Positions 56,640-64,000 of a DNA stretch of 64,000 nt are shown in pieces. The DNA lies in the NCBI GenBank assembly GCA_036346225.1, contig JARFIW010001111.1, positions 868,001 to 932,000 of the forward strand. Direction: 5' to 3'. Each line of letters opens with the position of its first letter. Positions within the stretch are counted from its first letter, which is position 1. A model generated the notes under the pieces. It worked only from the letters and a program-made list of their open reading frames with translations, was not told where the DNA came from and made no database searches. Source of the DNA: Platerodrilus igneus. Its lineage: Eukaryota > Arthropoda > Insecta > Coleoptera > Lycidae. A program made the position numbers and the translations under genes.

Positions 56640-57900
56640 CACAAGATGCTACAGCATATGCCATACAAGAACACACACACGCACGCAAACGCCCACGTGA
56701 ACGCACACGCACAAGCACAAACACACAACCACAAACACATACACACACAGAAACACAAACATACACACAAACACATACAAACACACCCAAACATACCTAC
56801 ACACAAACACACAAACACACAAAAACATACATAAACATACCACACATAACACAAACAATAACACAAACATCAAACACAATACACAAACACATAATAAAAC
56901 ACATACACACAAACATACAAACACACATACACAACACACAATACACACAACATAAACACATAACAACACATACACACTAAAAACACATAAACATAACAAC
57001 ACAATAACAATACACACAAACAACACAAACAAACATACACACACAACACACAAACAAACACACAAACACAACACATACAAAATAAAAACAATACAACACA
57101 TATACAACAAATATCAAACACACTAAAACACAACTACACAAACACACACCTACCAACACACACATACAACACATACACAAACACTATACACACAAACATA
57201 CACAAACAAACAACAACTATAATACAAAACACAACACATACAACACAACACACAGCACAATACACAGACACACAAACACACACCACAACACACCACAAAC
57301 ACAAACACTACAAACACATATAACACACAACACACAACACACAAAAATACACATAATGAAAACACAAACACACAAAACAAAACAAAACACAACATCAAAT
57401 ACACAAAACAAGTACACACACAACACACACACACACAACAAAACACACACACACACATCAACACACACACACACTACACTACAATATACACACACATACA
57501 CACACATAAACACACACACACCAATACAACACACAACACAAAACACACACATACACATCACATACACACACACACATATAACAACAACACACAAACAAAA
57601 CACACACAACACACACAACATCACACACACACACAAACACACACATCAACACACACACACACATGCACACTCAAAAAACAGATCACAACATGCTACAGCA
57701 TCACAACACACACACACACTGACATAATTACAACACACAATTTCACACACAACAACATTCTCACAACACAATACAAAATATCACACACACACACACACAC
57801 AACAACAACACATACACACACAAAGCATCACACACAACACACACACATGCACAAACACACACACAAACACATGCACACACAAACACACACACATGCACAT
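56640..57900. repeat. Long A/C-rich CA-type repeat
   Basis: About 1.26 kb of almost pure A and C on the plus strand, made of ACACACA, CAAACACA and ACATACACA steps, with rare G and T. Open frames on either strand are long only because the repeat lacks stop codons (Thr/His on plus, Cys/Val on minus). It is a degenerate CA microsatellite. Confidence 0.92.
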
Positions 57901-58128
57901 CAACTAATGTTGATATACACAGCACTTAACTCACATGCTTAAAACACAGGAACAAACAAATCTACCTTTATGTATCACAGGCAAATATTTCCACAAAGAC
58001 AGCATTTCTTGCAATAAAGCATACAATTAAGCACAAATTAAATACACATAGGCAAATTGATCACTCTAAAAATGTGTGATCGTTCCAGAATATTAACATA
58101 GATGTAATAGCATCAGAACAAGAAATCG

Positions 58129-58710
58129 TTGATCCTTGTAATACCTACGATGGAATCAAGTGGAGGTATTTATTCCAAAAGACGCAAGCTATTGTCCCTT
58201 CAAAACGGATTGCCATCAAATGTATCGCCCTGCATATCCCACCTAGCACTTGTAAACATTCTTAAGCAGCATAATTTAAAGTTACTATCTCCAATTTCAT
58301 TTGTTGGTGCGGGAATCGGTTTGAATGAATTTAGGCATGTAATGAGCTTCAGAAGGCAAGTATATATTGTTGATGACGATAAACAAACGATCCCGGATAC
58401 TATCACTTTAACATTCGACAACGAGGAGTACAGAATATTTATCACAGACGAACAAGTCAGATGCTTTATATGCAAAGAAATTGGACATATTTCCTCGAGA
58501 TGTACAAGTCAAGCTCCTCCTATAATTTCAGAAGTTACTAATGCGATAGAACCCGCTGGTGCAAAACGAGCTATGTCGTCTGTTACAGGCGGAAAAGCTA
58601 CTACGTATGTATTTTCCAGTAAAATTATAAAATGGGGGGCAGCCTGTAAAACAAAAATTAAAGGGGGGTCACCGGCACTAGCTAGCGAAAGGTCGTGGAT
58701 AGAGGGTTAA
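58129..58710 (+). pseudogene. Non-LTR retrotransposon ORF1 (gag-like) fragment
   Basis: The frame holds LLSPISFVGAGIGLNEFRHV, then SFRRQVYIVDDDKQTIPDTI, EEYRIFITDEQ and one zinc knuckle CFICKEIGHISSRC (C-x2-C-x4-H-x4-C). This combination is the C-terminal half of the ORF1 RNA-binding protein of insect LINEs of the I/Nimb type, as I recall the family. The N-terminal residues look out of frame, since a better-matching reading (SKRIAIKCIALHI) lies in another frame. No endonuclease or RT follows. It sits just after the CA repeat. It is a truncated fragment. Confidence 0.6.
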
Positions 58711-60357
58711 AATTTTGCAAAAAGAGTTAAATTAATTTATAATATACTCCAAAACATTTGGCACTTACCTTTCATAAAATATTGTGGCTTAATGACAATT
58801 GCCGAGGGCGCCAGACAAGTCGAGAATGTCCAAATGTTCGTACAAAACCTTGAGAGACTTGTCATCCCAAGGAGGACAATTGTTTCTTTTATTCAATTCC
58901 TAATTTTTTTCTACTTAAGCCACTTCTATGGAAAAAAAATAAAAAACTATTGACTTAATCAACGCAAACAAAACAATTTAATTCACAGAGCAATAAACGT
59001 GAACCTCTTACATTCATCGATTTTAATTTAGAAATTTAAGTGAATAGGTGGCTATGGAATTTATGAAAATTTTGAGTACATAATTAGTTCTCAAACACTT
59101 TTATATGAAAGAAAACTTATATTTTAAATCATACACTAAATTAATCCTACGGTTTATGGCCAAAACGTCCTAACATACAAACTAACTAAAAATTGGTCAT
59201 GCTACTTAACTATAAAAACTTACTTACTAAAAATTATCCATTGTTTGAGGGTTTGTTTTCCAACGTAGAACAGTTTTTAAATTGGGGGAGAGAATCTCGC
59301 TTGTTGCTTCTGTTTATAATTTTTAAAGAATTGACTGGCACACGAACCCGGCAGAATCTTCTTGACAATATCACTTACTTGTGCGTCACACGCCTACAAG
59401 CTTTTTAATAGTTACCTTGTATCACTATAAATCCGCGAACATATGGGCATAACCCTCACGAATTCGAAAAGTAATCACTTCTTTCCAATTTTTAATATCG
59501 TGATACTAAGTGAAATATTATATCTGTGATGCCGGAGAACGCTACCCGCGAACTACGTTTCTTTCTACTTCTTGACCACGGACAGCCCCATTGGAAAAAA
59601 CTCTCTTCCTTTGGCTAAAGCCTTAAGTTATATAGACTAATTCCTACCCTAATAATTATGTACGTCATTTTCTGTTATCCGATGACTGAACAGAACCTCC
59701 CACAAAACAAGATTTCAGAAACCAAATCCAACTCCTTTTTAGATGAGAGTCACGGCAATTATTTTCCCAAGGGTTTAAATTATATTGTACCTTCTACGAA
59801 TTTCTTAATTATTGAAATGTGGAACCTACCTATGGCGACAGTAGTCTGCCATTAACAAAGACCGGCTAACCTACTTGAGCCGAAATGGATTTTAAATACA
59901 ATGGATGTCTCCAGACTACTTAAAATTACTTGTAATATTTGAACAAATCAAATTGGAAATAGTTTTCGCTATTTATAATGTTTCGTTTTCTATAACCCGC
60001 TGTCAATCAACGAAAGTATTAAGAAGGTTAAGCTTTTCAAACTGAAAATTGCTTTCTTTTATTTACGCTAAAAGGTACTATTACATTTTAATTTTATAAC
60101 TTTCGTCAATCTGTAACCGACCTAAACTTTAATAGGTTTATTGTATTTGATTTACGAGGGTAGACCTTTAAATGATGAAAGCCGCTGGAATTTATAATAG
60201 TTTAGCCTGAAGCTATTTGTAAAGCTGGTTTTTTATTATAAGGGAGCCTAACTAAATATGAAGTAATTTATTGTGGAATTTTGTCTATACTTTATGCAAG
60301 TTACTGAATTTTAATTAATTGATCTGTTTATTCGTTAACATTACAAAATAATGTTAC
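58711..60357 (-). other. Non-coding; right part is a candidate 3' LTR of the right-hand Gypsy element
   Basis: No supported gene. On the minus strand, TGTAACATTATTTTGTAATG begins at 60358 directly after a purine-rich tract and downstream of the pol frame, as a 3' LTR would. One possible end is the TGTGATGCC at 59527 (so ...GGCATCACA on the minus strand), which would make it 832 bp. Without the partner LTR this end is a guess. Confidence 0.4.
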
Positions 60358-60358
60358 A

Positions 60359-60376
60359 CTCTCCTTACAAAAGGAG
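60359..60376 (-). other. Polypurine-tract-like sequence
   Basis: The minus strand reads TTTTGTAAGGAGAG directly before TGTAACA at 60358. The purine run AAGGAGAG abutting an LTR start is what plus-strand priming uses. Confidence 0.5.
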
Positions 60377-60581
60377 ATTTTTTCCAAAAATCTTGTGTTA
60401 AGAGATTCACTCTTTCCTTCCTATTTACTAACTTATCCTTTTCTATCCTTATCTTTATCCTAACTAGTATTCTTAAAACTAAGTTTTTGTTTAAAAATTT
60501 CAACACTCACCGTCGTTTTCAAGTTTCTTAATTATTAATATTAGGTTATTTTTATTAATATTAGGTTTTTATAACTATTTT

Positions 60582-60830
60582 TATTCGTCATATCCAATTG
60601 GATTTGCTTTTAAATCTTTAACATGCCAAACTCCTCTGGATTGACCTGTTTCGTCGGCTAACTCGTAAGTATTTGTTGAAACTTTTTCTGTTATGGTAAA
60701 AGGACCTACATATTTCGGTGCTAATTTGGCATTGAAATACTTTGATGCGTCTGAAAGTACAAAATTTTTCTTCCAAACTGTATCTCCTACTGAAAATACT
60801 ACTTCTCGTCTACGTAAATCATAGTTATGA
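60582..60830 (-). CDS. Integrase C-terminal domain of right-hand Gypsy element
   Basis: In a frame shifted by one base from the integrase core, the minus strand reads VVFSVGDTVWKKNFVLSDAS, then KLAPKYVGPFTITEKVSTNT, YELADETGQSRGVWHVKDLK and a stop at about 60582. The K--PKYVGPF-I and Y-L...G-WHVKDLK pattern is the SH3-like GPY/F module that ends Gypsy integrases and helps bind DNA. It stops about 220 bases before the candidate 3' LTR, so there is no env gene. Confidence 0.8.
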
Positions 60831-62274
60831 AATATGGTGACATGCCTATTACTTCATGAACTGCGGTACGAACAGCGCACGAAACCATGGGTAATATCTT
60901 GTCCCATACTCTCTGATTATCTGACACATAAGATGCCAACATTGTCTTTAAAACGCGGTTGACTCGTTCAACAGGATTTGTTTGTGGGTGACAATATGCA
61001 TTAAAAATAATTTTGGATTTGTATTTGTTCATTAAATTTTTAAATAAATGACTTCGAAATTGTACACCATTATCTACTAGAACATATTGTGGTGCTCCAA
61101 AAAGTAAAATTACAAACTCTTCTATCTTTTGAACTACGGATGATGCAGTGGCTTGTCTTAACGGAAAAAATAGGGGAAATTTTGTAAATGTATCAACTAC
61201 GGATAAAATACATGTATGTCCTTTAGTAGTTCTAGGTAGTGGACCTACTAAATCTATGGATATCATTTGCCAAGGTTTTGAGCTTATTGGATGTCTTGAC
61301 ATGTTCCCTGCTGGAAGTTTTTGTTCTGGTTTGTGTGAAATACAAATTTTGCATTGGTTTATGTATCTTGCTACTTCTGCACGTAATTTCGGCCAAAAAT
61401 ATTTCTGAGATATCCTTTCATAAGTTTTAAAAATTCCTAAATGACCAGCCGTCGGTTCATCATGAAAACGTTTTAAAATTTCTTTCCTTTGTGATTTTGG
61501 AATTACTTCTTTCCAGTTGTCTGTCTCTTCGGTTAAATTTGGAAATTTTGGTTTAACATGTTTAAATAATTTGTGGTCTATTACTTTCCAACGATTATAT
61601 TTTATTGGATATTTTTCAACATTACTAATCATCTTTTTACACGAATTATCATACTGAATATTTGATTCTTGAATTTCTTCTTTATTATTTTTAGTATTTT
61701 GGTTTACAATTTTTGTGTCTGGTATTATTAGCGTAGAAATTTCAGAGTTGTTTTCATTTTTAATTTGTATAGTTTCAATTATTGGTACAGCCCTCGATAA
61801 TGCATCTGGGACTACATTATCTTTGCCTTTTCTGTGAATTATGTCAAAGTCGTATTGTTGTAATTTGATGGCCCATCTACACAGTCGACCATTTGGATTT
61901 TGTAAATTGTTTAACCAAATTAAAGAATGATGATCCGTTATGACAGTAAAATGTATTCCTTCTATATATGGACGTAACTTTTCTATACTGAATAGAACTG
62001 CTGAACACTCCTTTTCTGTTACGGTAAATTTCTTTTCATTTTGAGTTAGAGATCTTGAAATATAACATATTACTTGTTCGTTTCCATCTATACTCTGCGT
62101 CAACACACCGGAAATTCCATAATCTGATGCGTCACACTGAATTGTAAATTCGTATTCGTAATTTGGACAAGTTATAATTGGTGCTGAAATTAGGCAATTT
62201 TTTATAGTGGAAAAGGCTGTCTCGCAACACTCTTCCCAAACAAATTTTCTATTTTTCCTCAGCAATGCGGTCAA
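60799..62274 (-). CDS. RNase H and integrase of right-hand Gypsy element
   Basis: The open 491-codon frame starts in PLTALLRKNRKFVWEECCE. RNase H spans about residues 30-165: YEYEFTIQCDASDYGISGVL, KFTVTEKECSAVLFSIEKLR, FTVITDHHSLIWL, HRKGKDNVVPDALSRAVP. Integrase follows: zinc-binding HDEPTAGHLGIFKTYERIS with YINQCKICISHK (H-H-C-C), then MISIDLVGPLPRTTKG, YVLVDNGVQFRSHLFKN and TNPVERVNRVLKTMLAS, giving the complete D-D-E triad. It is separated from RT by a TAG stop at about 62299 and from the C-terminal tail by a frameshift near 60830. Domains themselves look intact. Confidence 0.93.
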   Translation of the reverse strand: MTALLRKNRKFVWEECCETAFSTIKNCLISAPIITCPNYEYEFTIQCDASDYGISGVLTQSIDGNEQVICYISRSLTQNEKKFTVTEKECSAVLFSIEKLRPYIEGIHFTVITDHHSLIWLNNLQNPNGRLCRWAIKLQQYDFDIIHRKGKDNVVPDALSRAVPIIETIQIKNENNSEISTLIIPDTKIVNQNTKNNKEEIQESNIQYDNSCKKMISNVEKYPIKYNRWKVIDHKLFKHVKPKFPNLTEETDNWKEVIPKSQRKEILKRFHDEPTAGHLGIFKTYERISQKYFWPKLRAEVARYINQCKICISHKPEQKLPAGNMSRHPISSKPWQMISIDLVGPLPRTTKGHTCILSVVDTFTKFPLFFPLRQATASSVVQKIEEFVILLFGAPQYVLVDNGVQFRSHLFKNLMNKYKSKIIFNAYCHPQTNPVERVNRVLKTMLASYVSDNQRVWDKILPMVSCAVRTAVHEVIGMSPYFITMIYVDEK

Positions 62275-62298
62275 TGGAGCTATAATGGTACTATATAC

Positions 62299-63003
62299 CT
62301 AGATAAATCGACGATACCAAGAAGCCATTCCGATTATTCGTCTTACTTCTTTTACAGTTTTTGGTGTTGGTATTTCTAAAATAGCTTTTACTTTATCTGG
62401 ATCTACTGACAGACCGTTTTCATTTATTACGTAACCTAAATATTTTAGTTCACTATTACAAAAGTGACATTTTTCCTTACTTAAAGTCAGTCCTGCATGT
62501 GAAAGTCTGTTAAAAACTTCCTGTAATATTTCTAGGTGTTTGTCAAAAGAGTTTGTCAAAATTATGACGTCATCTAGGTAGCAAAATGCAAAAGGTTCTA
62601 ATTCTGGACCTAAAACTTTATCTATCAATCTAGACCATGTACTGGGTGCATTTGAAAGACCCATAGGTAAACGTGTAAATTCAAATAACCCTCGATTAGG
62701 TATAGTGAAAGCTGTATATTTATAAGAATCTTTATCTAGTGGAATTTGAAAATAAGCGGATTTAATGTCTAAAGTTGTAATAAATTTCGCGTCGCGCAAT
62801 TTATCTAATATGGAGGAGACGTATGGAATTGGATACGCGTCCTTTTCTGTTACTTTGTTTAATTTCCTGAAATCTACTACAAAACGATAAGTATTGTCTT
62901 TTTTCTTCACTAAAAGAATTGGATTTGACCATGAACTGTTGCTTTTTTGGACTACTCCTAATTGTAATAATTTATCTAACTCATTATCTATATGTTTTTG
63001 CAT
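62299..63003 (-). CDS. Reverse transcriptase of right-hand Gypsy element
   Basis: The frame shows the full polymerase: WSNPILLVKKKDNTYRFVVD, FRKLNKVTEKDAYPIPYVSS, FITTLDIKSAYFQIPLDKDS, FTRLPMGLSNAPSTWSRLID and the catalytic FAFCYLDDVIILTNSF with both Asp residues. The thumb LKYLGYVINENGLSVDPDKV and IGMASWYRRFI follow, where a TAG stop interrupts before VYSTIIAPLTALL. The frame is open upstream of the Met at 63003 (KQRYYPVSPT), so the true protein is part of a polyprotein. It copies element RNA into DNA. Confidence 0.93.
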   Translation of the reverse strand: MQKHIDNELDKLLQLGVVQKSNSSWSNPILLVKKKDNTYRFVVDFRKLNKVTEKDAYPIPYVSSILDKLRDAKFITTLDIKSAYFQIPLDKDSYKYTAFTIPNRGLFEFTRLPMGLSNAPSTWSRLIDKVLGPELEPFAFCYLDDVIILTNSFDKHLEILQEVFNRLSHAGLTLSKEKCHFCNSELKYLGYVINENGLSVDPDKVKAILEIPTPKTVKEVRRIIGMASWYRRFI

Positions 63004-63254
63004 TGTAGGTGAAACTGGATAGTATCTTTGCTTAATTGGTTCGCTATTAACTTTAATTTTATGGTATACTAAATCGGTACGGCCAAGTTCAGGTAAATCA
63101 AAAAAATATTTTTCAATACTGGTATCTAACAGTTTTTTTGTGCTACTGTCAAATCTAATGTCGAATGTAAAATCGGTTCTTTCTTTTCGATACTATCTAA
63201 TTTTGCAAAGGTGTATTCGCCTTTAAAAATGTCTGGTATTATTCCTATATTTTT
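63004..63254 (-). pseudogene. Linker between protease and RT, frameshifted
   Basis: Readings in two frames give typical Gypsy linker motifs: LPELGRTDLVYHKIKVNSEP then IKQRYYPVSPT. Stops at about 63255 and between 63120 and 63140 show one or two indels. Confidence 0.6.
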
Positions 63255-63659
63255 CTAAAAATCTATTCCTAAAACTAAAGTATGCTGAACATCTGGTACT
63301 ATCAAAACGTATAAAACCACTAAACGTTGTTTTAATCTAATGGGCAACGTAACTGTTCCCAAAACTTTTAAAATTTGACCATTTACCAATTGACATTCTT
63401 CTTCTTTCCTTGTTAATTTTAAACCTAATTTTGATAAAAATTCCCAAGTGTTTTCTCCTAAAATTGTATTTGTTGCTCCTGAATCTAATAAAGCTAACAT
63501 TTTTGTTCCTAAAATATCTACACTTACATAAGGACGTTCGTCATTTTTAGACTGTTCTATTACATAATCTAACATAACCTTATTTTTTTGAAATTTTTCT
63601 TCTTTATCATAAATCATATTTTGAACATGTTTCGTCGAATTATAAAATGTGCGGGACAC
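63255..63659 (-). CDS. Aspartic protease of right-hand Gypsy element
   Basis: The frame contains PYVSVDILGTKMLALLDSGA then TNTILGENTWEFLSKLGL, with the D-S-G active site of a retropepsin, then a flap-like CQLVNGQILKVLGTVTLPI and the C-terminal VPDVQHTLVLGIDF. It processes the gag-pol polyprotein. All expected motifs are present. The frame is preceded, across a stop or frameshift, by gag. Confidence 0.9.
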   Translation of the reverse strand: MSRTFYNSTKHVQNMIYDKEEKFQKNKVMLDYVIEQSKNDERPYVSVDILGTKMLALLDSGATNTILGENTWEFLSKLGLKLTRKEEECQLVNGQILKVLGTVTLPIRLKQRLVVLYVLIVPDVQHTLVLGIDF

Positions 63660-64000
63660 TATATGACTATCTAATGCCCCTTCTTTTAGTTTAAATTATT
63701 TCTATATTTTTGACAACGCGGACAACAATTCAACGTAACATTCGATCGATCTGAAAATGTCCTAACTGGTGACAATTCCAACACGTGGGTGCACGTTTTT
63801 TTATATAATTGTTTGAACTAACATTTTGCATTGCTGAAATCTGGTTTCTATTGGAAGACCTACTCTGTGAAATGTTAACGTCTGTGTATGCTAAGTCAGT
63901 TTCTAAAGTATTCGTTTTTCGAGTTGGTGGGGTAAAGTTTTCTATTGATATTTTATGTTCTTCCAGTTTTTTTCCTAACTTTATTAGTTCTCGTATGGAA
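63660..64000 (-). pseudogene. Gag C-terminal region with zinc knuckle, partial
   Basis: On the minus strand CWNCHQLGHF at about 63755-63785 begins a C-x2-C-x4-H zinc knuckle; the last Cys is displaced by a one-base slip. In another frame a second Cys cluster reads NCCPRCQK. The sequence toward 64000 is gag tail in broken frames. Gag would package the RNA. The rest lies beyond the window. Confidence 0.55.

Larger units (their letters stand above)
60358..64000 (-). mobile_element. Gypsy-type LTR retrotransposon, 3' portion, cut by window edge
   Basis: The minus strand carries gag end (zinc knuckle), protease, RT, RNase H, integrase and a C-terminal tail in Ty3/Gypsy order, followed by a purine tract and a candidate 3' LTR start at 60358. 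It differs clearly in sequence from the elements at 11369-16449 and 1-3722, so three Gypsy-type families are present. Catalytic residues are intact, but one in-frame TAG and a few frameshifts interrupt pol. Confidence 0.9.

Noticed and set aside
56542..57727. Many Cys/Val-rich and Thr/His-rich open frames
   Set aside because: Pure products of the CA repeat, which lacks stop codons.
59336..59360. TGGCACACGAACCCGGCAGAATC, tRNA- or primer-site-like
   Set aside because: It has no LTR beside it in the right orientation and no cloverleaf could be drawn around it.

Overview
The window looks like a repeat-dominated, AT-rich stretch of an insect (arthropod) nuclear genome. This rests on spliceosomal introns, Ty3/Gypsy, BEL/Pao and Penelope-like retroelements, a BubR1-type checkpoint gene and a long satellite array. 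The species cannot be named from sequence alone; an insect such as a beetle is a guess. Only one host gene is recognised with confidence: the first three exons (18465-19106, +) of a BUBR1/Mad3-like spindle-checkpoint protein with an N-terminal KEN box.

Layout. 1-3722: 5' part of a Gypsy-like LTR retrotransposon on the minus strand (candidate 5' LTR, gag, protease), running off the left edge. 3723-8231: AT-rich DNA with TA microsatellites and old diverged repeats. 8236-8771: a solo LTR (+) with a 4-bp target duplication. 9307-11365: a 5'-truncated Penelope-like element (-) with reverse transcriptase and GIY-YIG endonuclease, abutting 11369-16449, a decayed Gypsy element (-) with several inactivating changes in catalytic motifs. 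18465-19106: the BubR1-like exons. 20519-21534: TA microsatellites holding two related foldback (inverted-repeat) elements. 21541-45318: about 23.8 kb of one satellite family (about 118-bp monomer plus an 82-bp short form), with a clean four-monomer higher-order repeat of about 432 bp near 25.4-27 kb and a long indel-damaged central section. 45319-48178: mostly non-coding, with a few candidate exons and the edge of an old LTR element with a tRNA-Lys-like primer site. 48179-54849: a complete, young BEL/Pao element (-) with 339-bp LTRs differing at 3 sites and a perfect 5-bp target duplication (ACCTG). 56640-57900: a 1.26-kb A/C-rich CA-type repeat. 58129-58710: a fragment of non-LTR retrotransposon ORF1 (+). 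60358-64000: a third Gypsy-type element (-) with protease, RT, RNase H and integrase, running off the right edge.

How it fits together. There is no operon-like logic; the window records layered insertions. The BEL element is probably nested inside an older LTR, and the Penelope-like element is probably nested in or against the Gypsy element. The satellite lies directly downstream of the BubR1 exons, so the rest of that gene is either beyond a very large intron or lost. Frameshifts at homopolymers in the young BEL element and the indel-rich middle of the satellite both suggest that consensus errors in the assembly contribute to the apparent decay.
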